DNA of 64,000 nucleotides, from positions 41,632-105,631 of the forward strand of contig PNOF01000002.1 in NCBI GenBank assembly GCA_013824645.1, read 5' to 3'. Positions 1-8,940 of the stretch are shown piece by piece. Made by a program: the position numbers and the translations under genes. Origin of the DNA: Syntrophus sp. (in: bacteria) (GTDB lineage Bacteria; Desulfobacterota; Syntrophorhabdia; Syntrophorhabdales; Syntrophorhabdaceae). Position 1 is the stretch's first letter. Each line of letters starts with the position of its first letter. The notes under the pieces were generated by a model. The model saw only the letters and a list, made by a program, of their open reading frames with translations, was not told where the DNA came from and did no database searches.

Positions 1-2
1 CA

Positions 3-332
3 AGGGACGTAGGGGCTTGTTGTATTGTTGCTTTTACCCAGTCGGGCTTTACGGCCCGCCTTATCTCTAAATTCAGGCCCGGAGTACCGATCATCGCATT
101 TTCCCCGCAGGAGATTGTTGTGAGACAGATGGCCCTTTATTGGGGTGTGTTCCCGCATCTTGTAAAGCGTATGGAGAATACCGATGAAATGGTGAATAAA
201 GTAGATACGCTCGTCATTGGCCTTAAACAGGCAAGAAAAGGCGACCGGATTGTTATCGTTGCCAGCCACCCGCCGTCTTTAGCAGGCAAAACGAATTTCA
301 TGAAAATGCATATCGTGGGAGAAAGCCCATAA
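3..332 (+). CDS. pyk: Pyruvate kinase, C-terminal part (left-truncated by window)
   Basis: The reading frame is open from the left edge and encodes about 109 residues of the C-terminal domain of pyruvate kinase, which transfers phosphate from phosphoenolpyruvate to ADP in glycolysis. Recognisable elements are VAFTQSGFTARLISKFRPG, then PIIAFSP, and the closing strand GDRIVIVASHPP followed by KMHIVG. This domain carries the allosteric site in the family; the catalytic barrel lies outside the window. An internal GTG at 120 is not a start. The gene converges on the uridylyltransferase gene with about 40 bp between them and no clear terminator hairpin. Confidence 0.9.
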   Translation, partial: RDVGACCIVAFTQSGFTARLISKFRPGVPIIAFSPQEIVVRQMALYWGVFPHLVKRMENTDEMVNKVDTLVIGLKQARKGDRIVIVASHPPSLAGKTNFMKMHIVGESP

Positions 333-373
333 CGGTGAAACCATCACAATTATATTATGTAATGAAGATGTTT

Positions 374-1759
374 TTATTCTCCAAAATATGTGTCGGTTTC
401 AATGGCCAGTTTTTTGTCTTTCATCTTCTGCACCAGTTCATGTTCGTCAAGAGCGAAGAAGGGACTGATTTCAATGGTGACTTCAGACCCCACAGTGACA
501 CCCGCTTTTCTGAGCCAGTCTTTGCTTAAGGCAATCATAGCAGAGCGGGCTGTCTTGGGTGAATCAACGCCTTCTTTATTTTTAACCGGAGCAAATTCCT
601 CATCTCTTTCTATTTCCATGCAGCAGGTCCTTGCAGCCAAGGGAATTGCGTCAAAGACAAAGGTTTCAAATTTCCAGATATCGAGGTTTTGCAATTTTCC
701 GGTCCTGTCTGTTATATCAGCTCTTTTTTTAGCGCAATGATAAGGGAGGGCGAAGCCGTGATCGTTGATTCTTTTAACAAAAGGAAGAGAAAAGAGGTGA
801 ATTGCTGTATTGCCTGCCCAGTAGAGGATATTCCCTCTATCATCGAGGGCTGACATATATTCAGGGCTCAAGTCGCTGTATTCGATAATGGCATCTCCAT
901 TCCTCCCGGATACATAGACGCCTACCTTTTCTTCAATGCTTTTTCTCCGCACAACCTTTGTGGAGACATCTGCCCCAGCAATTGTATGATAACCGAGAAA
1001 GACGGGGTCCGCAATTTTCACAAGAGGGTTATCGACCTGGCAGTAAAAGAGTTCTGTAATCCCCGTTTCAGTGAGCATGTCGAGGATACCGGAATCATAA
1101 AGACCTTTCAGAGAGCCGCCGTGCCCGTTAGGGTTTGTAAAAAGGCTGGTGTTGGTTTGTAACGCAAGCTTTCCACCGGGTGTGATGGCGGGAAGCATGT
1201 CCTGCTTGAAAAAATGAAGGGTCTCCTGTCCAAGGCCAAAGTGGTCATGTATTTCAAAAAACCTTATTGTATCGTCGTGGTTTTCGTCGCTTGTCATAAT
1301 CAGAAGAGGGATATCCGTTCCATAGCGTCCTGACAGTGCCTTCACCTGTTCAGCGAAGAGTTGAAAGAGCGGCTTATTTTTTATAGGCGAAATCGGATAA
1401 ATGCCCTTAGGACCATCGAACCCAAGGCGCGAACCCTGACCTCCGGCTACGATGAGTACAGCAACTTTTCCATCCCTGAGGAGAATTTTCCCTGCTGCTT
1501 TCGCTTTTTTTTCCTGTTCTTTTTCTTCATTTATCCGGGGTGTTGGAACAATAGAAGCCGGTTTTATGGTCTGTCCAGGGGGCACCGCGCAATCTTGAAG
1601 GGAGAATTGTTTATGAAGCTCAAAAACAACTTTTAAGTCCAATCCTTCAAGGTTTTTGAAAAACAGGTCTTCTTCGTGGGGTTTGAGCCCCTTGCAATAT
1701 TCAATAATTTCCTGTTGCCCATATGTGGCAAGCAATTCAATGAGGTCTTCTTTTTTCAT
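374..1759 (-). CDS. UDPGP-family uridylyltransferase (UAP1-like)
   Basis: The 461-residue protein belongs to the eukaryotic-type UDPGP family, which joins UTP to a hexose-1-phosphate or N-acetylhexosamine-1-phosphate. The nucleotide-binding signature VAGGQGSRLGFDGPKG lies at about residues 104-119. A glycine-rich NGHGGSLKGLY loop follows near residue 210, and a YWAGNTAIHLF segment near 320 resembles the UAP1 sugar-binding region. Length fits the family. The sugar substrate cannot be read from sequence, so GlcNAc-1-P and Glc-1-P are both possible. The ATG is at 1757-1759. A decayed galT, another UDP-sugar enzyme, lies just upstream. Confidence 0.85.
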   Translation of the reverse strand: MKKEDLIELLATYGQQEIIEYCKGLKPHEEDLFFKNLEGLDLKVVFELHKQFSLQDCAVPPGQTIKPASIVPTPRINEEKEQEKKAKAAGKILLRDGKVAVLIVAGGQGSRLGFDGPKGIYPISPIKNKPLFQLFAEQVKALSGRYGTDIPLLIMTSDENHDDTIRFFEIHDHFGLGQETLHFFKQDMLPAITPGGKLALQTNTSLFTNPNGHGGSLKGLYDSGILDMLTETGITELFYCQVDNPLVKIADPVFLGYHTIAGADVSTKVVRRKSIEEKVGVYVSGRNGDAIIEYSDLSPEYMSALDDRGNILYWAGNTAIHLFSLPFVKRINDHGFALPYHCAKKRADITDRTGKLQNLDIWKFETFVFDAIPLAARTCCMEIERDEEFAPVKNKEGVDSPKTARSAMIALSKDWLRKAGVTVGSEVTIEISPFFALDEHELVQKMKDKKLAIETDTYFGE

Positions 1760-1906
1760 GTCGCGTCCAATCCAATAGCATTATATAGTTGCTTATCATT
1801 ATAAATAATTTACCGGAAAAAAGAAGAAAAATTCTGTTGAGAAGGTCTTTTATTTGGCACAAGATTGTATGAAAGGGGTTTCGTGATGCGCGGCTCAAGG
1901 GGGTTT

Positions 1907-2035
1907 ATGATGCCTGAAGTTCGTTTAAATAGTATTACCGGTGATTGGGTCATTATTGCTACGGAATGTGTAAAATGACCGGAAGAGTTTGTCCGGAAAA
2001 AAGAGAAGAAAGAGCTGCCCGCACATTTTGAGTTC
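1907..2035 (+). pseudogene. galT: galT (galactose-1-phosphate uridylyltransferase) 5' fragment
   Basis: From the ATG at 1907 the frame reads MMPEVRLNSITGDWVIIATE, the conserved GalT N-terminus. It then reaches TGA at 1976 where the family has Arg, and the same frame continues PEEFVRKKEKKELP. The stop fits CGA to TGA, and the Cys just before fits CGT to TGT, both C-to-T changes typical of decay. Similarity ends near 2030, before the CPFC-type metal site, and the 3' part is absent. The fragment abuts a truncated phosphatase gene on the other strand. Confidence 0.75.
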
Positions 2036-2254
2036 CATAAATCCTTCCTGTGTCGGCCGTGCTCCGCGATAGAGTGTGTCGGAGACTTTATAAAAATTGG
2101 GTAAACCATTTTTTTGGATCGCGGCCGCCCAACGAGAGTGGTCTTCGGCGGTAGTTTTCGCATGGCCCGGATAAAGGACTGCAAATGAGCAGTGTATAAC
2201 TATAACAAGAATGATAAAAAGGAAGAGCGTTTTTAGGGATCTTTTCCGATACAT
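2028..2254 (-). pseudogene. Dual-specificity protein phosphatase, 5' fragment
   Basis: The minus-strand frame encodes a hydrophobic signal/anchor (MYRKRSLKTLFLFIILVIVI) and then NFYKVSDTLYRGARPTQEGF, the opening of bacterial dual-specificity/tyrosine phosphatase-like secreted proteins. The sequence leaves the family pattern after MELK, near 2030, where it runs into the antisense of the galT fragment. The catalytic CxxxxxR loop is missing. An upstream in-frame start at 2314 is possible but has no better ribosome-binding site. The gene is therefore a 5' remnant rather than a functional enzyme. Confidence 0.65.
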
Positions 2255-2486
2255 GTCAGTGACAAGATTATATTTTTTTATAAAATAAAAAGCAATTGAC
2301 CCTTTCCTTATCATTTTCTTCTAAATTCTCTTGCATTCTCCTGTTCCGTTTGATAGCATGAGAAAAAAATATACCTCACGGTTTTTTATATGGCGGGAAA
2401 AGTTATTATGATAATGAAGGACAGTCCCGTCCGTGGACATTGAGTGCAGGCTTGTCATATCCATACAATCAGGTTGAGGAGGTATA

Positions 2487-3464
2487 ATGGTAAAACGGAA
2501 ATTTTTATATATCCTGGCAGTTGCTTTCTTTATTTTTAGCACAGGATGTAGTGGTGTCCTTACAAAGACACAGGTAAAGGAAATCAATAAATTTGCAGTT
2601 GCGGCAAAAGGTTACAGTGAAATGCCGGGGACTGTCATAGCGGAACATGCCAGGATTAGAAAAACCAGACAGATACTTCTGGCCTCGACGTATTCTGATG
2701 GGAAAGAGGCCCTTGGATTAATTGAAACTGCTCTATCGCAGCAGGAAATGTTTACAGCAAAGGGACGTCAAACTGATGCAGCTCTGCAGGTTTTAAAAGA
2801 CTACGCTGACTTATTAGTGAAGCTTACCTCGGACAACTTCACAAATGAGCTCCAAGTCAGTTGTGAGACCCTTGGAAAGAGTATAGACAAGGGAATCGGG
2901 CAGTATAATAAGGCAAAGGATGCAGACCTGGGTCTCTTCGGTTCCGGTGTGGCAGCAATCATTCGAGGGATCGGAGGCATCTACATTCGCAGTGAGCAGG
3001 AGAAGGCCCTCAGACAAGCTATCACCACAGCGGATCCTGTTATCCACTCAATGACAGCTACAGTCGAGGAAATAATGGCATTGTATCTCGATGCGGATCA
3101 ACTTAAGAATATAAAAGGCCTGACCATTGAGAAAGGGCAGCCGGAATTGATACCGACCGGTCTTCTGATCCAGGAAAAGAAGGATATTATGGATAAATAC
3201 AGAACAACAGCCGGGCGGTATGAAGGCAAACAGCCACCGAACCTTCCCTTGATTGTTGCAGATGAAATAGAAGCTTCAGATAATGCAGCCCTTCTTGCGG
3301 CAAAGACGCTCAAGGCTGCCAACTCGTATCGGCAAGCCCACGCCGTGCTTTCCAAAATAGTATTGGAGAAACAGGAATTACCTGATGTGATCGAAGCAGT
3401 ACAGGTGCTGGTTGACGAAGTGAAAGCAGCCCAAGAGTTGAAAAAAAAGTTAGATAAAAAATAA
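2487..3464 (+). CDS. Putative lipoprotein, function unknown
   Basis: The 325-residue protein has a type II signal peptide ending in a lipobox (FIFSTGC, Cys21), so it should be a lipid-anchored envelope protein. The rest is mainly helical and charged, with a small Gly-rich hydrophobic stretch (LGLFGSGVAAIIRGIGGIYI) at about 148-167 that might insert in or touch a membrane. GAGGAGG lies just before the ATG. I do not recognise the family. The next gene starts 14 bp downstream and is probably cotranscribed. Confidence 0.75.
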   Translation: MVKRKFLYILAVAFFIFSTGCSGVLTKTQVKEINKFAVAAKGYSEMPGTVIAEHARIRKTRQILLASTYSDGKEALGLIETALSQQEMFTAKGRQTDAALQVLKDYADLLVKLTSDNFTNELQVSCETLGKSIDKGIGQYNKAKDADLGLFGSGVAAIIRGIGGIYIRSEQEKALRQAITTADPVIHSMTATVEEIMALYLDADQLKNIKGLTIEKGQPELIPTGLLIQEKKDIMDKYRTTAGRYEGKQPPNLPLIVADEIEASDNAALLAAKTLKAANSYRQAHAVLSKIVLEKQELPDVIEAVQVLVDEVKAAQELKKKLDKK

Positions 3465-3478
3465 GGGGGGGGAGCGAG

Positions 3479-3820
3479 ATGTTCGAGGAAGAGAAACTCA
3501 CTACTGCGCTTCAATTGGTGCGGGATGCAAAGAAAACAATAAATGAAACAATGGAATCAGCGAGCGGAGAACAGGGAAAGGTGTTGGAAAAACTGAGTAC
3601 CTGTATGGAAAACATAGAAGGTGACCTCGTTGCCTCTGCGCTTGATGAGAAGATCGCGAAATTGCGAGGATACAAGAAAGAGCTGGAAAGCGTAAACGCA
3701 GAGATCAAAGAGAATATGAAGGAATTGAAAGCTGTTTCCGATAAAGTGGCTATGGCTGGAGAGGCGCTTGGTAAACTCATCGATGTCATCGGTAAGGTGG
3801 CCGATCTTCCTGGACTTTAG
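3479..3820 (+). CDS. Small helical coiled-coil protein, unknown
   Basis: The 113-residue product has no signal peptide and almost no low-complexity sequence. It is predicted to be a long charged helix: heptad-like spacing of Leu/Val/Ile from residue 10 to about 100, ending in a short hydrophobic tail (LIDVIGKVADLPGL). GGGGGGGAGCGAG precedes the ATG and gives a strong ribosome-binding site. It follows the lipoprotein gene by 14 bp, so the two probably form an operon; whether the proteins interact is unknown. No family was recognised. Confidence 0.65.
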   Translation: MFEEEKLTTALQLVRDAKKTINETMESASGEQGKVLEKLSTCMENIEGDLVASALDEKIAKLRGYKKELESVNAEIKENMKELKAVSDKVAMAGEALGKLIDVIGKVADLPGL

Positions 3821-3959
3821 TTAAAGCATAATCACATGAAACGTTAGAAGGCTGTCCGGTTTGATAGAGGGGCAACTCCATTTTATTAATGATCCACGTG
3901 AATAGGGTTTGCTGGGTAATAAACAAGCCTGTCAAAGTGCTGATTGTGGTTGTCAAACA

Positions 3960-4850
3960 TTACTCTAATGACTCAAATAACTGTTTGGCGCCGACATGCT
4001 TTGGATTAATGGATAAGACAAATTGCAGTCTTTGTTTGATTTCTTCAGTTTTCTCAATATCGAGGTTTGCCTCATTTTCAATATACTGGAGTCTGGCAAG
4101 ATTGAAATGCACGTCTTCCTGATAGTTATTAATTGAGAGCGATTTTCCATAAGCATAAATGGCATATGTGACACTTCCCAGTTCTTCATAAATGGAGCCG
4201 AGGTGATTCCAGCCCTCGACATTATCTTCGTTTAGTTGGACAACTTGCGAAAAGCATTCATAGGCATCCACGTGTTCCCCTTGCTGAACGTAAAGGCACC
4301 CCAGGTTAAAGAGGGTCTTCAAGTGACGGGGATCAATATTGAGGGTATCTTTGTATTTTTCTATTGACTCGTCGAACATATCATGCCGGTCGTAGAGAGA
4401 AGCAAGGTAGAAGTGGGGTTGGGCGGCATTTGGATCGATGCTGATTGCTTTTTCCCAGAGTTCGATTGCGCCGTTATAATCTCCCTGAATCTCCGCGATA
4501 TGTGCAAGATTGATAAAGGAATCAATATGTCTCGGATCGTGTTTTAAGGCAAGTTCATACATTTGTTTCGCGCTGCCGAAGCGCTCCATCTTCTCATATG
4601 CAAAGCCGAGATTATTATATGCTTCAATATTGTCAGGTTCCAGCTGAGCAACTTTTGCGAAATATTTAAGGGCTTTTTCGAAGTCTTCTTTTTGAAGGTA
4701 TATAAGCCCGAGATTGACATACGCATCGGTATATTGGGCATCGAGCTGTATGCATTTCTTGTATGCTTTTATTGCTTCATCGAGTGATGGTTCCAGCAGA
4801 TGGTAATGGTAAGCTTCCTGAAACCACTGCTGGGCAGTCTTTTTTACCAC
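3960..4850 (-). CDS. Tetratricopeptide repeat protein
   Basis: The 296-residue protein is built almost wholly of TPR units of 34 residues, about seven in tandem. Repeats such as AYVNLGLIYLQKEDFEKALK, AYNNLGFAYEKMERFGSAK and SFINLAHIAEIQGDYNGAI show the W/L-G-Y-A-F-A-P signature. TPR arrays bind partner proteins. There is no signal peptide, so it is probably cytoplasmic. The start is GTG at 4848-4850. The gene stands alone between a convergent unknown gene and the transglutaminase operon, so its partner cannot be inferred. Confidence 0.85.
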   Translation of the reverse strand: MVKKTAQQWFQEAYHYHLLEPSLDEAIKAYKKCIQLDAQYTDAYVNLGLIYLQKEDFEKALKYFAKVAQLEPDNIEAYNNLGFAYEKMERFGSAKQMYELALKHDPRHIDSFINLAHIAEIQGDYNGAIELWEKAISIDPNAAQPHFYLASLYDRHDMFDESIEKYKDTLNIDPRHLKTLFNLGCLYVQQGEHVDAYECFSQVVQLNEDNVEGWNHLGSIYEELGSVTYAIYAYGKSLSINNYQEDVHFNLARLQYIENEANLDIEKTEEIKQRLQFVLSINPKHVGAKQLFESLE

Positions 4851-5046
4851 AATCCATTCTCCATGAATGCAGTTTGAAGATGCATAGGGTTATTGAAATA
4901 CATTTTTAATTTATATAACTTTATCCGGGACAATGTCAGTCTCATGTTAGCAAAGCAACACTTTGTTGTCAAGAGCAAAAGCCGGAAAAAGGCTGAGGGA
5001 CAGCCCATAGATCGAGAAACCACATTGGAGGTGAGTGGCGCCGGTG

Positions 5047-6984
5047 TCATATGTGCTTAATGATGTTTTTGAGATTTTTTGAATCTTTTCTATCAATTCT
5101 ATTGTCTTTATAGAAAATCTTTTCCAGTTCAGACACAAAGTAGTACGCATTGGCGTTATCTTCTTTGTCCTCAATAGTATGGACAAATTCCTCAAGCCCC
5201 TGGGAAGTGGTTTTTCTGTAGCCTTTTCTCTCCATTTTTCTGAGAAAGCGGGAAAGTATTTTTTCCTCTTCTGTTATTTTCTTTGAGAAAAAGGACCTGA
5301 TATTGAGAGTAACAAACGCTATCACTGCAATGATGATGAGAAATACAAACAATTGTCTTTTTTGTATATGGAAAGGCAGGGAAGGTTTCTTCAATCCTTT
5401 TATTATGGTATGACCAATTGATAGTTGTTTTTCAAGATTGTAGTTTATAACAATAGTGTACCAGTAATAGTTAATCGTGTCGAAAAGAAGACTCATTTTC
5501 AAAAACATATTTCCCTTCAGGGGAAAGGAGAACATATCTGCAGATGCAGGTGTTGGGTCCAGACGCACCCATCCTTTATGTGGCAGATAAGCTTCTACCC
5601 AGACATGGGCATTTTTTTGGGGGACCAGATAGTACTTCCCGACATTGTTATAATATCCGCCTCTATATCCTCCAACCATTCTCGATGGGATTCCCGAGAC
5701 CCTCAGCATAATGGCCATGGCAGAGGCGAAGTATTCGCAGTTGCCGTATTTGGATTCAAAAAGAAACGCTTCAAGAGGGTTTTTTGAAATGGGAAGGCCC
5801 TGCAAAGAATACCTGTATTGGCCTTTGTTCAGGTATTGAAGAAGGGTCCGCGTATTTCCTTCGGGATTTTGTTGTGTTGTAAGAGAGTTAGTAAGGGCGA
5901 TAATTTTCAGTGATAGATCCTGAGGTATCTGGAGGTATTTATTTTCATCGATCCTTTCTTCATAAATAGCATCAGAGATGAGAGACGTTGTTTCGTATCG
6001 GACTCTCCGCTCTATCGGGCTCGATGAAGTAAAGGTGAGATCTTCGAGTTTTTTTACGTTTTTGTGAGAAACGAAGAGAGGTTTATCGAGACAGAAAAGA
6101 TATGAATTTTGATATGGCTCAAGGTAGATGGTTTGTCGCACACTCCTGCCTGTGATAAAAGGTTTCGAAGATGCACCTCCGGGAAAAGCCTTTTTTGCAG
6201 TTGCCCTCCAGGATGTTCCATCAAAATAGTCGAGTGTGATGCCTCTCCAGTATAAGTCTTTTTCATCAATCATGTCCATGGTGGCCCGGAAGATAATACT
6301 GGTATCCTCCTGGATATCTGAAACTTCTCCAAGCCGCACCTTGTCGGTAAATCCTGTTTTTGCTTTGTCAGGTCTATTGAGAAAATCGAGGAGTGGGTAC
6401 TGACTTCTGGGGAGTATAACGAACATGACAACTGAAAGGGGAATTGCCAGTAACGGTATCCAAAGGCATTTCAGAATGATTCTTTTGATGGTCTGTTGTG
6501 TAAGTTCCAGCTCGGGTTCCTGGGCATAATACGTAAGAAAAATAAATGAGATAGAGAGAATAAATACGAAGAGCAGAACATATATAATAAAGATGATTCC
6601 GAGGGCCAAAAGTCCCATACCGGAAAGGAGAAAAAGAGATATGGCGTAGATCTGCATATAATCCCGCACCTGTTTTTGCTCGAGGAATTTTATACCAAGG
6701 AGCATGAGCAACGCTTCCAGCATTTGTGTTACAAAGTCATTGAGATTGAATATAAAGAGGAAAATCACAATTATCACCAGGGAAGCGGCGGTCAACATCC
6801 ATCGTGATATGACTAATTTCCTGAATTCAAAGTAGAGCGATGCGGCGAACATAAAAAGAAATAGAAAGGAATACAGGGGATTGATATGGATATAGAGTGC
6901 AATAAAGGAGAGTATGCCGATAAGATATGTCAGTGCTTTTACAACATAGACAATTTTCATACGCTGGAAAGTGATTGCAGGCAT
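5047..6984 (-). CDS. Transglutaminase-like membrane protein (DUF3488/TgpA type)
   Basis: The 645-residue protein has about six N-terminal membrane segments (residues 1-200, DUF3488), a periplasmic transglutaminase core, another membrane segment near 545-565 and a short cytoplasmic tail. The papain-like triad is visible: Cys in YGNCEYFASAMA (about 415), His in KNAHVWVEAY (about 460) and Asp in RLDPTPA (about 475). The family is TgpA-like; its substrate is not established. It is the last gene of a MoxR-DUF58-TgpA operon, 45 bp after the DUF58 gene. This three-gene set is common in proteobacteria. Confidence 0.88.
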   Translation of the reverse strand: MPAITFQRMKIVYVVKALTYLIGILSFIALYIHINPLYSFLFLFMFAASLYFEFRKLVISRWMLTAASLVIIVIFLFIFNLNDFVTQMLEALLMLLGIKFLEQKQVRDYMQIYAISLFLLSGMGLLALGIIFIIYVLLFVFILSISFIFLTYYAQEPELELTQQTIKRIILKCLWIPLLAIPLSVVMFVILPRSQYPLLDFLNRPDKAKTGFTDKVRLGEVSDIQEDTSIIFRATMDMIDEKDLYWRGITLDYFDGTSWRATAKKAFPGGASSKPFITGRSVRQTIYLEPYQNSYLFCLDKPLFVSHKNVKKLEDLTFTSSSPIERRVRYETTSLISDAIYEERIDENKYLQIPQDLSLKIIALTNSLTTQQNPEGNTRTLLQYLNKGQYRYSLQGLPISKNPLEAFLFESKYGNCEYFASAMAIMLRVSGIPSRMVGGYRGGYYNNVGKYYLVPQKNAHVWVEAYLPHKGWVRLDPTPASADMFSFPLKGNMFLKMSLLFDTINYYWYTIVINYNLEKQLSIGHTIIKGLKKPSLPFHIQKRQLFVFLIIIAVIAFVTLNIRSFFSKKITEEEKILSRFLRKMERKGYRKTTSQGLEEFVHTIEDKEDNANAYYFVSELEKIFYKDNRIDRKDSKNLKNIIKHI

Positions 6985-7029
6985 ATGATTATCTTAACCG
7001 TACATCCATGATATACATAACGTTGTGGC

Positions 7030-7935
7030 TCATTGAGTTTCCCATATTTCCATAGAGTGGTCCTGTTTGTCTGTTCCGTATAAGGCAAGTGCCCGCAGCA
7101 GGCTGATCTTATGGTTCGGTGAAACATTAGGCGGGTAGAATGAGCCATTTATTTTCAAGCCTACAGGTATATGTTTCTTGGAGAGCTGGACAACGGTATA
7201 TGCGATAGAGGAGATCTTCTCTTCGATATTTTGAATGGGGACTTTCTCGAAGTCTATGATGATTGGCCGATATGTAAGAGAAGAGAGTTCCTTTGTCTTC
7301 ACCTTTCCCGTTTTTGCTGTTGCCTTCCAGTGTATATATTTTAAGGGATCGCCGCGGACATATTCCCTGATTGAAACGACATCCGATTCATACCCTATTT
7401 TATCCGATAGTCTTTCGCTTTTCCCTCTTGTTTTCTGCTGATAGAGAGAGGACAATTCACATGGTTTAAGGACCGGGAATATAATGAAATGGAAGGCATG
7501 ATGAAGCTTTTTGTAACGTGTAAAGAAATTAAATGGGAAAACGGAATGGATAAGGGGATCGCTTACACTATAAAGCCCCCGTTTTTCGAAGGAGACAGTG
7601 GTATAGGACGATAATTCACTGCCATTGTCAACGAAAGGAAAAAAAATTCCGAATCTGTCTGTTTTTAATCGGATAAGAAAAGCTGGCAGCAACTTCCTTA
7701 CATTTTTCAGGGTGATCTTTAAAGGAAATGGGGCCCCGGCATAAATTTCTTGAGGAATGTCAATGGTGAAGTCGAGTTTTGAAAGGTTGGTTTTTCCAAA
7801 AAAACCGGAGATACTCATGAAGCTCAAGAGTACTGCTACGATAATGTAAATCAGGTTATTATTTGTGTTTGTTGCGGCTATCCCCAGGAAGATGGTGAGG
7901 ATAATGTAAAGAAAGCCTGCCTTGGAGATCTTGAT
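7030..7935 (-). CDS. DUF58 protein, apparent AUC start overlapping moxR stop
   Basis: The recognisable core includes the DUF58 block VVSIREYVRGDPLKYIHWKA. The first standard start (TTG, 7825-7827) gives only 265 residues and cuts off the conserved membrane-spanning N-terminus. In frame upstream the sequence reads KISKAGFLYIILTIFLGIAA and TNTNNNLIYIIVAVLLS, which matches the usual N-terminus of the family. No ATG, GTG or TTG occurs between there and an in-frame TAA at 7984-7986. An ATC at 7933-7935 overlaps the moxR stop as TAATC, exactly where TAATG coupling is usual. I take ATC as the likely start (302 residues). A mutated start or a sequence error is the alternative. Confidence 0.75.
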   Translation of the reverse strand: MKISKAGFLYIILTIFLGIAATNTNNNLIYIIVAVLLSFMSISGFFGKTNLSKLDFTIDIPQEIYAGAPFPLKITLKNVRKLLPAFLIRLKTDRFGIFFPFVDNGSELSSYTTVSFEKRGLYSVSDPLIHSVFPFNFFTRYKKLHHAFHFIIFPVLKPCELSSLYQQKTRGKSERLSDKIGYESDVVSIREYVRGDPLKYIHWKATAKTGKVKTKELSSLTYRPIIIDFEKVPIQNIEEKISSIAYTVVQLSKKHIPVGLKINGSFYPPNVSPNHKISLLRALALYGTDKQDHSMEIWETQ

Positions 7936-8867
7936 TACAGGGGTGTTGGTATTGCGTCTATGATAGATTTTACTATCTCCCTTTTATTAAGGTTCTCATA
8001 CTCTTCTTTGAATATAACCCTGTGGGGTATGGTATATTCGGCCAGTTCTTTAATATCTTCGGGGATCACAAAATCTCTTCCGTGAAAATATGCATTTGTT
8101 TTTGCCGTATTTGTTATGGTTAGGGCGCCCCGCGTTGACAGACCTGCGACAAGATAATCGCTTTCCCTTGTAGCATGGAGGATTGAGAGGATATACTCAA
8201 GTATCTTCTCTGAGACGTAGACATGTTTTATTATGTCTTCTTGTATGAGGGTCGCTTCGTCCTGATTTACAATAGGCTCGATGAGATATATATCTTCCCG
8301 TTTGCTGCCCATCCTCAATATATCTCTTTCCGCGTCCCTTGAAGGATAACCGATACCGATTTTCATCATGAACCGGTCGAGTTGAGATTCGGGGAGCGGA
8401 AATGTTCCAAACTGCTCTGTCGGGTTCTGAGTGGCAATGACGCAAAATAGTTTCGGGAGTTTATATGTTTTCCCTTCAATAGTGACCTGTTTTTCTTCCA
8501 TGGCTTCCAGGAGTGCGCTCTGTGTTTTCGGAGTTGCCCGGTTGATTTCATCGCAGAGGACAATATTATTGAAGATGGGACCCGGATGAAATTCGAACTC
8601 GCCGCTCGTTTTGTTGTATATCGATAAGCCGGTAATATCTGTCGGCAGAAGATCACTGGTACATTGGATCCTCCCGAAGTTAAGCCCCAGAGACTTGGCG
8701 ATGCCGATGGCGAGGGTAGTTTTTCCAAGCCCCGGAAGGTCTTCTATGAGCAAGTGCCCCTTTGAAAAAAACGATATCAGCGAGAGGCTGAGCGGTTTTT
8801 CTTTTCCCTGAAGATAGCTGGAGAGGGATCTTGTGATGTAATCAATCTTGTGAGAATAGCTTCCCAT
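7935..8867 (-). CDS. MoxR-family AAA+ ATPase
   Basis: The 310-residue MoxR-type ATPase has Walker A LPGLGKTTLAIGIAKSLG (about residues 40-57), Walker B VLCDEINRATPKTQSALLEA (about 102-121), sensor 1 CVIATQNPTEQ, and a C-terminal lid with LSTRGALTITNTAKTNA. MoxR ATPases act as chaperone-like activators of protein complexes and are usually paired with DUF58 proteins, as here. It is the first gene of the moxR-DUF58-tgpA operon. The divergent DUF2156 gene starts 73 bp away, so both promoters lie in 8868-8940. Confidence 0.92.
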   Translation of the reverse strand: MGSYSHKIDYITRSLSSYLQGKEKPLSLSLISFFSKGHLLIEDLPGLGKTTLAIGIAKSLGLNFGRIQCTSDLLPTDITGLSIYNKTSGEFEFHPGPIFNNIVLCDEINRATPKTQSALLEAMEEKQVTIEGKTYKLPKLFCVIATQNPTEQFGTFPLPESQLDRFMMKIGIGYPSRDAERDILRMGSKREDIYLIEPIVNQDEATLIQEDIIKHVYVSEKILEYILSILHATRESDYLVAGLSTRGALTITNTAKTNAYFHGRDFVIPEDIKELAEYTIPHRVIFKEEYENLNKREIVKSIIDAIPTPL

Positions 8868-8940
8868 CTCTTGTCTTGTACGTTTCCTCTTTAAAATTGT
8901 AGCATATTATTGTCATAAAGAGTTTGATTTACAGCACAGT

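Noticed and set aside
2321..2587. 88-residue minus-strand frame opposite the lipoprotein gene
   Set aside because: It overlaps the start and RBS of a gene with a clear lipobox signal and has no features of its own.
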